A stretch of DNA of 64,000 nt from Plasmopara viticola (GCA_001695595.3 MBPM02000012.1:496001-560000), one strand, 5' to 3'; positions 22,081 to 34,284 are shown, counted from the first letter of the stretch. Numbers and translations are program-made. The notes: a model not told the origin generated them from the sequence alone.

Positions 22081-23231
22081 CATGGTCAGAGAGCAGAATA
22101 GATCCGGTCGATTACTAGGATCATCGAGGTAAATGCATGTATCGGTTGCCGGTCTCAAACTTTAGTAGCTAAAAGATTCAAAACTTCCATCTAGATATTT
22201 AATCACAGCTCCTGTATCTTCCTTTCGTTTTTGACGCAAAATCACTTATTTTCGTTGTACGACGTGGTCAAACACTTGAACCTTGCAGAAGTCATCGAAA
22301 TATACAAAGTTCTGCAAATCAAAAGTTGTGGTAGCCAACAGGAGAGTTACAAATTTGGTGGAAGTAGGCTCTAACAGATTCTCATTGATTGTGCATAGAG
22401 TTTCTTTGAGCAAGATCATAAAGTGGTGACTGTTACAAGTAGATTCTTTTAGCTCGGCTATTTTGCAGCAAAAAAAATTATCGTGAAAGCTTCCCGGATG
22501 AGAAGAGTTGAACTCTAATGTGACTGTCTGTACCACCAAATGAGCTGCGCTTTGCGCACTTTTTAATGCTTATACGTGCCCGCGAATCTTTTTTTTGTTT
22601 AGTGTTGACCAAAAATGCATTACTTACCTGGAAAGCAGCAATGACAAAAATTCAGTTGAGCACAAATCTAGCAAGCATGGTTAGCCATATTTAGAAAAAA
22701 GATATAATTTTATATAAGGCTGGCTTTTAAGGCATGCTACAGCATAAAGTAACGCGCAAAGCGCAGCTCAATTGAAGGAACAGACGGTCACATTGGCGCA
22801 AAACTTTCTCATTCGGGAAAGCTCTAATGATAGATTATACAACCCTTTGCTGCAGAAAAGCCCAAATTAAATAATTCAAGTGGTAAGAGTCACCACTTTG
22901 TAATCTTACTTGAAGGATGTCAAAGCACAATGAGATCTGTCAGAGGTTTATGGCGATTGTACAGCAGTACAGCAGAGGGCATTTTTCCAACTTTGTGCTT
23001 CTCCTCTTGGTTATTGAACTTTTTTTTTTGTAGAACTTTGCACTTTTGATAAATTTTATTAGCTTTTAGTTTGTCGAGCGTCTTCTAATATAAGTAAATG
23101 GATTGAGATCGCTAACCAAAGGTCATACAGACGAGAAGAGTTGACAAGGAACTGTGATTGATAATCAAGATTCTATTGCTAAAATTTGTTCGCTACTCAG
23201 CTTTGTGACACATGTATACAAGACAGTTCAC
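22081..23231. other. Spacer between the effector pair, contains an inverted repeat
   Basis: Apart from the inverted repeat listed separately, I see no supported gene. The minus-strand frame at 22246-22539 lies on one arm of that repeat, and its diverged counterpart is on the other arm. Confidence 0.4.
22390..22925. repeat. Inverted repeat with about 170-bp arms
   Basis: The segment 22390-22557 is a diverged reverse complement of 22754-22925. The inner ends are clearest: TGAGCTGCGCTTTGCGC at 22541-22557 against GCGCAAAGCGCAGCTCA at 22754-22770. The arms are separated by about 195 bp. They may be two copies of one retroelement fragment head to head or the remains of a foldback element. Confidence 0.7.
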
Positions 23232-24944
23232 CTAGTAGTCAATGTCCGCGGCTGTGTGTTGCAGCGATTTGAAAGCTGAGTCGATACGGGCGTCTTTTTT
23301 CTGCAATTGTCCAACTATCGTCAGCCACGAAACGCTCGGTCCTCTTTTCTCGGGCAATTTGTTCTGCAATAAAAGCATGACTTTGATAATGGCTTCTTCA
23401 ATACTTTTCTTTTCCACACGCCGATAATACGCCACGAAAGCTGGAAACCACATCCTGATGGTTGGAACATCAGCATTGTGAGAAATAAGATCCTTCAAAA
23501 TAAATTCGGGATGCTCGTCACGATCTGGAAGTCGTAACATGGATGAGGAATCAAAAAGGTACCGCACCATAGTGTTGGCATAATTCTTTACGAGTGGGAG
23601 GTCACTTGGCTGCAAAAAGTCAATGCTGTCGGCTGTTCGTTCAAGATCCCGAAACAAATCGACTACTCTATCAAATGAATGCTTTACATTCAGCGAATCA
23701 AACATTAGATCGCCATTAAATGGCTTCGTTTCCATATAGAGAGCCATAGACAAAACAACATTTACGAAAGAGGTGGAATCGAAATCTGTAATCTTCTCGT
23801 CGGAAAGGTGACAAAAATCTATCAGGATTTGAGGAAACCGCTGCCATATGCCTCGCACATGCTCTGCAAGGTTCCCAGTCTGGTATTCCACATCTCCCAA
23901 CACGTTCTCAATCGCATTGGACTCAAACATTACCTTCGCACGTGGCAATAACATCGTTGGCAGTTGCTCTTCAATAAAGCGGTCAATGTTAAAGTCCGAA
24001 GCGCCTGAGTGCAAGTACTTTCTAACGTATTGTAGCCACGCAGTAAAGAGAGTCACATCGTCAGTACCTTTAAGTGCAACGTATTCTCCGAGAAGCAAGA
24101 CATTGAAAATTGTTTCTGGCGATTCCTTCTTAAGAAGCCATTCCTCAAGCACAAGATCCTTGGTGGCCGAATCCGTGAGCATATACGCCAGCATATCCAC
24201 AGCAAAGCTTTTCATACCCCAGTCGTTCCGATAAGAGTCAAATAGTGACACTACTGGTACATACTGATTGAACGGCGATTTATCGTGAAGCGAGAGCGTC
24301 AATTTTAAATCATTTTGTATCCAAATGTGTTTAGCCAGAAATTCCAAAAGCTCCTTGTTGTTAAATGCTGCGTAATCCGAACTCGTGCTGTCCTTAAGCC
24401 TGTATTTTGTTATATAGTGGAACCATAAAATCAGCTTGGTGTCGAACTTCATCGTGGCTAAGTCCGTGCCTTCTTGAAGGGAAACGTCAAGCTTCAAGTA
24501 CGAAAATACAGTCTGTGGGTTTATACCTCCCTGCAACCAACTGTTCGCTTCCTCTTCCATTGATTTCCAATGCTTATCAGTTCTCACTAACCAGTGAATG
24601 TCTCCATCAAACTCTGCGTTCCTTACCTTGCTTAATAATGTTCCAATTGTCCTAATTTTTCTAACATTCGGATCAATCATGCGTACTGACAATTGACTAA
24701 GAAAATCCACTAATTCAGGTCCTCTCGCTTCATCGTCCTTGCCACTAAGCAAAGCTTTGTCTTTGCCATGCGCCTCATCGATGGTTACTGCTGGTGTTGG
24801 GATTCTGTCGCTCGTAGCTGCAGCTTCCGAGGCGTCTTTCATGTCCACCATCTCATTGCGTCGTGTATGCGAGGCAATACCGAGACAAGCGCCGATATTT
24901 ACAAGAGTAAGGACAGCAATACGTACGAAGATGAATACGCGCAT
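23232..24944 (-). CDS. Secreted LWY-type effector candidate
   Basis: A 570-residue secreted protein. Residues 1-23 form a signal peptide (MRVFIFVRIAVLTLVNIGAC). No canonical RxLR follows (SHTRRNEM is in its place), but an acidic DDEAR lies at 70-74, as in the dEER region of RxLR effectors. The remainder is alpha-helical, with repeated Trp-Tyr modules of the WY/LWY kind: LILWFHYITKY (171-181), LFTAWLQYVRKYL (299-311) and MWFPAFVAYYRRV (498-510), each followed by a helical segment rich in Leu. Such proteins in plant-pathogenic oomycetes are secreted and act in host cells, but the target here is unknown. A weak initiator-like TCTCACTTCGTATT lies about 35-50 bp upstream. The start is fixed by the signal peptide. 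A decayed paralogue is on the opposite strand at about 20311-22080. Type assignment is by motif pattern only. Confidence 0.82.
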   Translation of the reverse strand: MRVFIFVRIAVLTLVNIGACLGIASHTRRNEMVDMKDASEAAATSDRIPTPAVTIDEAHGKDKALLSGKDDEARGPELVDFLSQLSVRMIDPNVRKIRTIGTLLSKVRNAEFDGDIHWLVRTDKHWKSMEEEANSWLQGGINPQTVFSYLKLDVSLQEGTDLATMKFDTKLILWFHYITKYRLKDSTSSDYAAFNNKELLEFLAKHIWIQNDLKLTLSLHDKSPFNQYVPVVSLFDSYRNDWGMKSFAVDMLAYMLTDSATKDLVLEEWLLKKESPETIFNVLLLGEYVALKGTDDVTLFTAWLQYVRKYLHSGASDFNIDRFIEEQLPTMLLPRAKVMFESNAIENVLGDVEYQTGNLAEHVRGIWQRFPQILIDFCHLSDEKITDFDSTSFVNVVLSMALYMETKPFNGDLMFDSLNVKHSFDRVVDLFRDLERTADSIDFLQPSDLPLVKNYANTMVRYLFDSSSMLRLPDRDEHPEFILKDLISHNADVPTIRMWFPAFVAYYRRVEKKSIEEAIIKVMLLLQNKLPEKRGPSVSWLTIVGQLQKKDARIDSAFKSLQHTAADIDY

Positions 24945-25649
24945 GGTTGGTCTTGAGACGTCGCAATACGAAGTGAGAGGGGCAAAATAGGCTTGGATTG
25001 CGCAGCTGATAGAAAATCAAGGATGGTGCGATGCGACCAGATAGCTAAAAGAACGGTGTAAACAATTAATGTAAAATACATTTTTTTATTTTCATATGAG
25101 TTGAACATAATAGATACTTTACGCAGTTACTTATTCTTATCATTGAACGATGAAGGTTAAATAACAATAAAAAGTCAGGCATTCTTCGCCCACGTAAATA
25201 GTTTTGAGTGCAGATTCTCGGACGACCACAGGTGAATTTGTGCGCTGTTTCTACATAAAGCTGCTACTGGAAAGGTATGTGTATCAAAATTAGTGCGCGT
25301 AGACGGTAAGCCTGCATTGGTAGAAAACTGGCAGCGCGATACTGGCGCGCATAGACTCTATGTCGAGGAAGAGGCTAACTTGTTAAGGCAGCGATTTCAT
25401 TACCATTGTGCAACTTCATGGATGCAATTTTCATTACAGATCAGTTTGCAGCATCCCATTACGAAATATACGGTGTGATTATCTCCCGATTTCTATTGTG
25501 TTTTTAGTCAAATCTAATATGTATTGCTTAGACTATAAGATGATAGAGTCACAAGGCAATCTTGTACTTGATTCATACATTGAGCGAGCATTTGATGATG
25601 ATAAGATACAATAAAAGAGGATTTGTACCCACATCCTACTTGGCAGATA
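24945..25649. other. Upstream flank of the effector, no supported gene
   Basis: Contains the presumed promoter of the effector. A segment near 25435-25470 resembles 20010-20050. Short open frames here (for example 25408-25614) carry no motif. Confidence 0.4.
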
Positions 25650-27250
25650 TTTAAAAGGCTATGATCACTTTATAAATATGTACTTTTCAAGCTAAAATTT
25701 TAGTAGGTGAACTTTCTCCAAAGTAATCGTACTCTCAAATCGCGGAAGCAAAGCATGTATACCCGAAGGCTTTAGTGCGGTAACAGAGCTAAATAAAAAA
25801 CAAAGGAATTCCCACATTGCCCGTATTTTCTGGCTCAAGACATCTAGTGAAATGCATATGGATTTAGTAAAATTGAAAGCACGCGCATAGTATCTAAGCA
25901 CTTACAAAAATCAAATATTTAATTTGTACTTAAAATTTGTTCTCGCTTTCTTTGCGGTCAGAATAGTATTCCGATATCTTGGCTTTCTGTCATCTTGACA
26001 TGAACAAAACTCGTACAAATCTGTCTCTTGTATACAGATTCATTGCCTCACGTACAAGTTGTGGGCGTGAGGGGAGGGGTAGAATTTGCTAGCTCATTTT
26101 TGTAAAGCGACGTGAAGACTCTTAGAGCGCGATCGTTAATGCTCAAAGCAAACTCAACGAGTGGAAATATGCTGCTCCAACACTTTGAGTGAAACTGTGC
26201 GATCCAAGAATGACAACGCGATTTATTCGCTCAGTTCAACTATCGACTCGCGGATGGTCCACTGTGAACATGTCCAGCCTATCTTATAAAAGCTCATCCA
26301 AAATATGCTTGAAATGCCGGGCGTTGGGCTTAGACAATTGACCCTGGGATTTCACGTTATCGAAAGACACGATTAAGGAACGATGCTGCTGTTTCGACGC
26401 CGTACTTAGTGAGTGTTGTTGCTCAATCGGCTAACGAAGATCACAAAATGTTGCGTTATACCAAGTTCCCTGGCAGGAAAGTACAAAGTTCACACTAATG
26501 GACTGCAGCAACAATAAACGTATCGGCCCACAAATGTGGCTCTTAGTGCTTATACTACAAAGTGTGTACAATTGGTGCTTTCTGTCTAGCCATGTCTCTA
26601 TGAATAGTCTGCTGCAGATATTATCAGCGGATCCCCAATAGCTGAAACAGCCTTTGCTTAGACGCAGCGACGAATCGCCGATCCCATTGCGTCCGGAATG
26701 TCAACGACCGCTTCCTTAAGCATCATATGCCACCATAATTATATTGGTCTTCCAGCTTCTTGCTCGGAAGAACGACTTGGTATGGATCTGGCAAATCTCA
26801 CTTGTTATTAAGCATACCCTTTGTCTACTTACAGCAATTTTAGTGTAATCACCGTCAAGGAATACGTCACCATCTACGCCTGGAATTTTTCTTTATAAGT
26901 TTTTGATCGGCATCCTTTGTAATGCCGGACAAACATTTTTGCCATTTAATTTAACTTATGTGTAATTTGGTCAGTACGAAGGCGCATCAGCAAGAGCACT
27001 AAGATTTCAGGCTTATATCTGATACGAAATAAAAAAATTTCTAAATAAAATTACAGCCATCTTGCCCTTTTTGTCACTAACCTGCGACGTGAATAGTCCG
27101 AATGGATCTTGAAATCCAGAAGATGCACTCTATCTGTACTAGTGCGTCTATTTTGAGGTCTATGTCTGCTCTGTAAGGAAATCCGCCCCTTTTGGCGACC
27201 AGAGCGTCCATAATACGCTAATTCACTCCAAATCTTTACATACAAAAAAC
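25650..27250 (-). mobile_element. Ty3/Gypsy retrotransposon relic 2
   Basis: A heavily decayed copy parallel to the relic at 17400-18960, in the same orientation. Shared landmarks include the stretch before the integrase core (about 26460-26700 matching 18180-18420) and the chromodomain-side end (about 25790-25870 matching 17515-17570). Near 27051-27245 the RNase H side reads VHLLDFKIHSDYSRR. No frame is intact and I found no LTR pair. Confidence 0.6.
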
Positions 27251-28779
27251 TCTTCTACATAAGACCAGATATCGTGTTGCAAAGCGCCTTGCACAGGGGA
27301 GGCGTGCAAGGAAATCTAGGATAATTCGGGAAGCAACTGCTCACTATATTTGGCCTGAAGAGCCCTTTAGATTGCAGTTTATTTTACCTATAATTTAGTA
27401 TATGTACCTCTTATTTGGTTTATTTCACCTATAATTCAGAATCTTTTCGGTTGATCGCTCGTGTTTTTGTCGTCGCTCGTCGCTCTACGAGCACTACCTC
27501 TTATCGGTCCTCATACCCGCTTTAGACAGTCGCCCCTTTTTACTGTTTGGAATTTAGTGGGAAAGACAAGCTTCGCCTTTTTCGGCTCGAAAAATCTGTA
27601 CAGTGGGAATTTAACGCACCTGAACACGACTATTGCGCAAACTCTCAAGAATGCATGCAGAGCATTTTTAAAAATGAGAGGTAGGTTCCTCTTGGCGAAC
27701 ATTGAGCTCTACAAGCGCTCTCATGGCTTTAGGCAAGGCGTGCCGTTTATTAATATGTTTTATGAATCCATTCTTGGTGGATCACTCACCGAACTAATCG
27801 AGGTGACCGAAATAATGGACGGCTTGAGTTTAGGCTTGCCTCGCCCCTTACGCTTTAAGTTTAAACCATGATGTCGAACAATGTGCTTCAGACTTCAAAC
27901 AAGTACAGCTACACACAAATTATATCCACTATTCACTGGCAACCTGCCAGTGACTACGGCTACGTCACAGACTGCGAGTGCTTGAATGTGCACATGACAA
28001 GGGTTCTGTAAAACTTTCGACAGCACACACACTTCAGCCCTAAAGCGTTTGATTATGATCCTTGAAAATGGGCACGTTCAGCGTGAAGTGAAGGGAAACT
28101 ATCAATAAGCACGATCATAGTTTCAGGTCTTGATATCCCAAATTGAGCTGGAGATTATCAAATCAAAACACGAATTTTGATAAAATGGGTGACGAAGAAA
28201 GACAGCAAACAAGATCAAAATCTAAATACGCTATTGAGAACCATTAAATAACCTTCAAATTCGAGCTCGTTCATAAATACCTCGTGAATTCGAGACGGTG
28301 CCAATGGAATCGGGCCATCGTACGAGCAGGCCACGACTCCAGAAACCAAATTTTTGACAAGAAGAAGGCCAAGAACGCCAACTGTATATAATTGGCAACA
28401 TGTGATAATTGTGGCATTGTCGGCCACATACCGCTGCAAGGGACCGCTCCTTGAGATGAGGAAGTTAATCGTTTTATTAGAGGTGCACTATACGCTCAAG
28501 CTTCATCATCGGCATGATTTGGTGATTAGAATCCAGATTATATCTGTACTACAGGGCGCATGACTCCTCGCATCAACACGGTGTAACACGCAATTTCTCG
28601 AGTAAAACTGCAATATCGATCTCCGTCAAGATGGGCTGCTATACAACGCAAGGCTGGCAAAAGTTGAACCTGCGAGAGTTACAATTACTATTAGTTACGA
28701 GCTCACCATGTCTGTCAAGAAATGACGCATCGAATTTTTTACCAATTTTAAGAATGTTTCGTCACTACAAAGACGTTGG
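27251..28779. other. Unassigned interval between Gypsy relics
   Basis: A 136-codon plus-strand frame at 27461-27871 begins at GTG, has its first in-frame ATG only near 27673 and shows no recognisable motif. I could not find a 5' LTR for the Gypsy relic that follows. Confidence 0.35.
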
Positions 28780-31626
28780 ATCTGCTTTCGTCATCGAAGC
28801 ATGATTATGAGAAGGTCGAGCATTTGATAAATCAAGGATGAGAATCACTCCAGGACAACCCGACGTATGAAACGCTACGCAAGTATGCAAGCACAGAATT
28901 TTGCACAGAGTTTCATAGTAAGGCAGGGAAAAAAATCAAGCGCGCAATTTGCTCAAGCCTAATACCAAGCTGGTATTTGTCAAACAATGGTGCCAGAGTC
29001 CAAACAGCGCAGGAAAAATCAAGAATGGAGGTTCAAGCTGGCATTCTTCGACCAAGTACATCTGCCTTTTTGGCGTCAACGCTATGTGGCAAGAAGCTTT
29101 TAGGTTGATGCATTGTGCACGATTATCGTTAATCTTAAGACAATCTTGCCGACGATATCGATGCCGCGTAGAAAAAAACCCTTTGACACCATGTTTGGAA
29201 ATCTTTACTATACGTGCATGGATCTACTTTGTCGTTACTATCAGGTCAAATTGTATGGATCAGGAATCGGATCTGCCGCTTTTTTGCCCCAAATGGTCTT
29301 TTGTAGTATCCAGTTACAACAATAAGACTGAGCGGAAGCACTTATCTGATCGGCTTTTGCAGAATGTCGTTTGGTATTTGAGAGATGAGATGAAAATCTA
29401 CTTTGACGAGATCTACGCTTTGAAGATGTCGCATATCACATTACGCCTTTGTATCGTGCATTCAAACTTTGTAAAGAACAGCAACTTGACATCAAGTTGG
29501 CAAAGTGGCAGTTCTGCGTGGATATATTCTCAATCCCAGGAGTCTTTGGACCTGACAAGATTAATTCCATCGCAGAATGGTATGTGCCCAGGACAAAGAC
29601 GCAAATGAAGCACTAGAGTCTATATCTCAAGGTTCCGGTAGGACTTCACGCAATTTGATGAACCGTTTCACGGCAGTATCAACAATAACGTTCTCGAGAA
29701 GCGATCGAGCTCTTGGACGATCAACTACGCTGCTTCACCGACTTTAAGCGTCCCTTGACGCTTCCACCTGCTCAAAGTGTTCCGGACTTTATGATATTTG
29801 GAATACGTATGGACGCCTCAAAATCTGCAACCCGGAGAAAATTGTTTCAAGAGGAGGGAGAGCTAGAGCATCCAGTTGCTTTCTACTAGTCGGAAGACGA
29901 AATCAGCCAAGCTGAACTACCCTGTTCGTGAGCAAGAGATACTTGGAATCATGCATGCGCTAGATGTATGGCATATGAAACATCTTGATCGACCTTTTAC
30001 TGTTAAATTGGAAAAAGTAGTTTTGAGGTGATGGTGACGCACAAGACTACGAACCGTAGATTAGCTCGGTAGTTTAATGAGCTTGCTCTATTTTAGTCTT
30101 TGTTTAAGTGAGTTCTCAGTGATACAAAAATTGTGGCTTGTGCATTGTCACGCAATCCAGATTCGAGAGTAAACCTGCCCAATTAGCTTGCAAGAGCTAA
30201 TGCGATCGATTAAGCATCGCGCGATCGTGGCGACAATCAGGACAAACAGGGATAGAGTTGCTTAATTCGCGAAGACAATGTATGCGTGAAATAGAAACCT
30301 ACACTTTATTTTAAAAAAACTGAAACAAAGAAATGATGTGCCAAAATACCCAATGCAAAATGGTATCTTGTGGTGCAGAATAGGCGAAGGTATGGCACCA
30401 CGATTGTATATCCCCGACGGCAGAGACCTGAACTATTGTAATTTTTGTGATAACCACGATTTTGTATCGGCATGCATCTCAATTTTACAAGACCAATCTG
30501 GTCGCACGTCAAAATTACTACTGGCCAAAAATGACAATGTGCATTCAGCGATATGTCAACACATGCGAAATGTGCCAACGGAACGAGGCTAGACAGACTA
30601 AACCGCCAGGATTACTCCAGTCTCGGGATGTTTCAAAAGGTAGATGGGTCGAGTTTTCAATGGGCTTCATCGTGTCTTAACTCAAGACAAAAAGTGGTTT
30701 CAATACGCCATATGATTGTCGACCGCCTATCAAAAAGGGTCACGATCATTGTTACGAAGACAATGAACGATACTGCAGAAATCGCAAAGCTGTCCAACCG
30801 AGACAACAAGTTTACATCTTAATTATCGTAGGCAGTAGTGTCTGCAGTGAAAACGCAACACTATTTGGCATCGGCCACAAGAAGCGGAAAGGACTCACTG
30901 TTATATTGAAGTTGTAGTCAACCCATAGGAATGACTTTTTGTATACGACTGAAATAGCCTATAATCGACGCGTACACTCTACAAATGAAATGTCACCGTT
31001 CGAAGCAGATCTATGATATGTTCTTTATATGACGAATGATGTGTCATTAGATCCAGAGATTTACGTTGCAAATAAACAGCACAAGAGCTTCTACTACGTC
31101 AAGAAACATTCCCGAAGTCGCACAGGACCGGATAAGCGAAGCACAAGAGCGCATAAAGTATTTATTTAGACGTGTCCAAGCCTCCCAGCTTGGCAATATG
31201 GTGTTTTTAAACGGCAAGAATTTAGATATCCGTCACAAAGATTTTGCTTAGTCAAAGAAACTCGCGCCAAATTACATTGGCCCATTCCCAATCGTGAAGA
31301 AACTTTTGCGAGACACCCATGAGTTGAAATTATCGAAGGGACTCAAATACATCCAATGCTCTACACGTCACTATCGAAGCCGTGTTGCAACAGATCCCAG
31401 CGTCGACATAAGGTCATGTTGGCCGATGGCTCCGAGGGAAAGCTCGTAAATGTCGTAATTGGACACCGTCAGAACAAGAAAATTGTACAGTACAAGATTG
31501 GCGGCTTGGTGAAACCAGGAAAGAGCCCCTTGGAAGCCAGCGGAGAATCAAAAGCAGATTTCGGACTCATCGACCTCTGTTGGGAAATCAAAAGATTAGC
31601 CCTATCTTTGAAATATGCAATTTTTT
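28780..31626 (+). mobile_element. Ty3/Gypsy (chromovirus-like) relic 3
   Basis: A plus-strand pol remnant with landmarks in the expected order. Before and within the reverse transcriptase: GILRPSTSAFLASTLC (about 29020-29080), then NLKTILPTISMPRR and YYTCMDLLCRYYQVKL (about 29130-29250). RNase H: IRMDASKSATRRKLFQEE with HPVAFY (about 29805-29890). Integrase zinc finger: YYWPKMTMCIQRYVNTCEMC and QRNEARQTKPPGLLQ (about 30500-30620). Integrase core: MIVDRLSKRVTIIV (from 30712) and EIAYNRRVHSTNEMSPFEA (about 30950-31010). A chromodomain-like end VVIGHRQNKKIVQYKI lies at about 31455-31505. Stops and frameshifts occur throughout, so it cannot encode a working polyprotein. Confidence 0.8.
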
Positions 31627-31638
31627 GAAGGGAAGTCA

Positions 31639-32068
31639 TGTGACGTAACAGTCGTCACTGGCTGGTTTGCCGGTAACCGATTTCGCGCCATACAATAACA
31701 TTATTCCCAAACACATATGCACCAATACCATCATTAATATAGCCAATCCTTCGAATTTAGACCAGAAGAAAGGTCTAGATGTCCCATAATAATTGGAAAT
31801 CGAGTGAACTTCGTAGCTGAAAATAATTTATGCAAAAGGTCAGATGAAGTGAAAAAAAGGTAGCCTTGAGGATGGTAGCATTAGATGGCTAGACACCACC
31901 AATTAGGCTGTAGCACGACAAGAACTCGTGAGAGCTTTCCGTTTAACATCACTTGAATTTGCTTTGAGCAACAAATACTTCTCCTCCTTCACCGACTTCG
32001 CCTTGCTTGCCGCTCAAGCCTCGTCCGACGACCGACATTTAATAAACTTCTTTCGCGACTGTGTTACA
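31639..32068 (+). repeat. Candidate 3' LTR of Gypsy relic 3
   Basis: It follows the chromodomain remnant and a polypurine tract (GAAGGGAAG, 31627-31636). It begins TGTGACGTAACAG, and TGTTACA at 32062-32068 is a plausible mirrored end, giving about 430 bp. No second copy is present in the window, so the boundaries are inferred. Confidence 0.4.
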
Positions 32069-33227
32069 CAATACTTCCGCATTAAGAATGCTCAATTTAG
32101 CTTATTTAGTGTCAGTGGTACATGCTCGCCTTGATATCTTCACATTTATTTTGATAGTAGAATCGGCTTATTAAACTTTTAAGGATGACTCACACCCGAA
32201 GAGGATGGAAACAAAATAAGTTAAGCCTTGTCCAAAAAATCGCGCAGTTTTCGATCGACTACAGCACGGTCTCCTAAAACAATCTAAGCTTTGTGCTTTT
32301 TCAGTTGCAAAGTGCCAATGATCAAATTATCAGTGGTCATGTCAAAGACTAAATAACACTCTGTAGTTTAAAGTCCTTAGATAACACAGCCAAGTCGCGT
32401 TTAGAATTTAGGTCGTTTGCAAACAATAGTCGTACTCATAGCATTTTGTTATTGTTTCATCGCAGAGCATCAGCAACCGGACCGCAAATGGTTTTGCGGC
32501 GACGTTTCTCGAAGCGCCGAGGTGTAGTATCCCTTAACAAATTAGAGCTCTGTGCTGCTTGTATGGGTTTATTGCTGCTGGTTCTAGTTTTAGTTCTATA
32601 CCCAAGTTTCTAAAGTGTGTTCCAGCTGCACTTCCATCACAAAAAACTTGCTCTTTCCAAATAAGACATCTCATCAGCAATGGTGACCGGCAGTATTCTG
32701 CGATTTTGAGCCAGAAACTCTTCACAACCCTAAATCGAGATGAATATCCATTCTTCGACCTTCTTCAGGGCGGGCAGTCATAGCTAATTGCATTAGATGC
32801 TGCGTTGCTCGGCAACGCTTATATCTATCGGAGCTGACTTGAGCCAATGGAGACATGGATATCCCCTTCTTTAAGTCTTTTACGTCGATAATTAGCCTGA
32901 TGTGTCACTCCGGAGGGCTGAGTCGGTTAAGGAGTGTGCTCGTCTAGAGAAGGCGACATTAGTGTGCCGTTGCCTTCACACGAACGAGTTGCTTGTTAAC
33001 ACTTTTTCACGATTCACTTTCGAAAAACAGCTTATACCGAGTACGCGTGGTGAGAACATTTTGCGTGTTACACTACTTTTTGCCCATAGTGGTTATAGTA
33101 TACGAGATTGGTATTGGCAAAAAAAGGAGATATATTTCGTTTGAAATTATTTTATAAGTCCTAAGTGCTCGCAACGTCCTACGAACACAAGCCTCCTTGA
33201 TCAAGACTGTGCCATTGCAACGCAATC
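32069..33227. other. Unassigned interval before the PME array
   Basis: No supported gene. A tRNA-like A-box stretch (GGGCTGAGTCGGTTAAGGAG, about 32910-32930) has no matching B box or acceptor stem. The minus-strand frame at 32534-32725 has no motif. Confidence 0.4.
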
Positions 33228-34238
33228 CTACATGTATTTCCCATCGTAGAAGAAGGCCCCGTTGTAATTGCCTAGGATACTCTTGATATCCACAGGCGCG
33301 TTTAATTGGCCGCTGAAGATCACGCGTTTGTTGGTATTTGCACCGGGACCGTTGTTCTTGAACTCTTTGAAGTAGACGTTTGATGTCGACTCGCTCTTCC
33401 ACGTCGACCACCCCTCTGGTGCCACAACGGCCTCCAGGTAGCTGTTTTGAAACACACAGCGAGAGTACGGTCTCCACGGACGACCCAAATATGACTGGCC
33501 TTTGCCATGTACATGGGCCTTGTTAAACACAAATGCAGATACGGGAGTAGGACTATTATTGCCATTGGCGGTAATATAACCATTGCCGACAACCTCGAGG
33601 TCGCAGCTTTCGAACCAAGCCATGGCCCATTGACCGAAGATAAAGTCGACGGCACCGCTGATGTGCGATCTAGCAATCAGCACACGGCCACTATAAGCAG
33701 CCACAGTGTTCTGGTACCCCGTAAAGCTGCAACCGTAGAAGCCGTGATCTGTGCCTCCTGCAAAGACTGCCACACCTTGTCCACTAACCGCGACTCGACC
33801 GACTGTATTAGCCACATTGAGGTTGTACAATTTGACATGGCCGGCTTTGATACCAAGCGTACTTGACTGGAAATTACGATCTGTTATATCTCCAACGTCA
33901 CGTTGAGCTCTGGCTTGGGTGATTGTCACCTTGTTCTGGCTGTATTGGGTCGTATCACACGTGTAGCCCTGCACAAGTACTTGGTCCAATTCTTTCGGGA
34001 TGATGACTTGCTCCTTATACTCACCCGGGTAGATAAAGAGATTTGACTTCTCCTTAGTCAGCTTGGAAACACCCTCTTGGATGGTTCTGTAGCTCCCCCT
34101 CTGCTGACCCGTCTGATCAACAACAACAGTGATTTGAGGAAATGTTGGTTTAGACCTCGAGTTAGGGCCTTCACAACCCGCCAAAAGCGGTGTTGCGAGC
34201 GAGGCAAACACAACGATAGGTAGACCAAAGAAGCGCAT
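33228..34238 (-). CDS. Pectin methylesterase A (CE8), catalytic Asp replaced by Asn
   Basis: A 336-residue secreted right-handed beta-helix protein of the pectinesterase family, which de-esterifies homogalacturonan in plant cell walls. I place the start at the ATG 34236-34238 (MRFFGLPIVVFASLATPLLAG, a signal peptide), which aligns with unit C; an in-frame ATG at 34328 would add a longer non-conserved leader. Family motifs: YPGEYKEQ (70-77), GQGVAVF with the first catalytic Gln (about 154), GYQNT (174-178), GAVDFIFG with the nucleophile Asp198, and YLGRPW with Arg253. The GYQD acid/base Asp is Asn177 here, whereas units C and D keep GYQDT. The enzyme may therefore be inactive or weak although the frame is intact. 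Sequence is close to unit B. An initiator-like motif lies about 32-46 bp upstream. Confidence 0.9.
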   Translation of the reverse strand: MRFFGLPIVVFASLATPLLAGCEGPNSRSKPTFPQITVVVDQTGQQRGSYRTIQEGVSKLTKEKSNLFIYPGEYKEQVIIPKELDQVLVQGYTCDTTQYSQNKVTITQARAQRDVGDITDRNFQSSTLGIKAGHVKLYNLNVANTVGRVAVSGQGVAVFAGGTDHGFYGCSFTGYQNTVAAYSGRVLIARSHISGAVDFIFGQWAMAWFESCDLEVVGNGYITANGNNSPTPVSAFVFNKAHVHGKGQSYLGRPWRPYSRCVFQNSYLEAVVAPEGWSTWKSESTSNVYFKEFKNNGPGANTNKRVIFSGQLNAPVDIKSILGNYNGAFFYDGKYM

Positions 34239-34269
34239 CAATTTACAAGTTGATTTGAAGTGTAGAAGA

Positions 34270-34284
34270 AGAATTGAGAAATGA
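34270..34284 (-). promoter_or_regulatory. Putative initiator (Inr) of PME A
   Basis: On the minus strand TCATTTCTCAATTCT matches the oomycete initiator pattern YCAYTYYNNNWTTTY with one mismatch. The position relative to the ATG at 34238 parallels the perfect match in front of PME C. Confidence 0.5.

Noticed and set aside
27461..27871. Plus-strand frame of 136 codons
   Set aside because: It begins at GTG, the first in-frame ATG is past the middle, and I see no motif. It lies between retrotransposon relics.
32900..32960. tRNA-like sequence (GGCTGAGTCGGTTAAGG)
   Set aside because: It looks like an A box of a Leu/Ser tRNA, but there is no B box, T loop or closing acceptor stem at the right distance.
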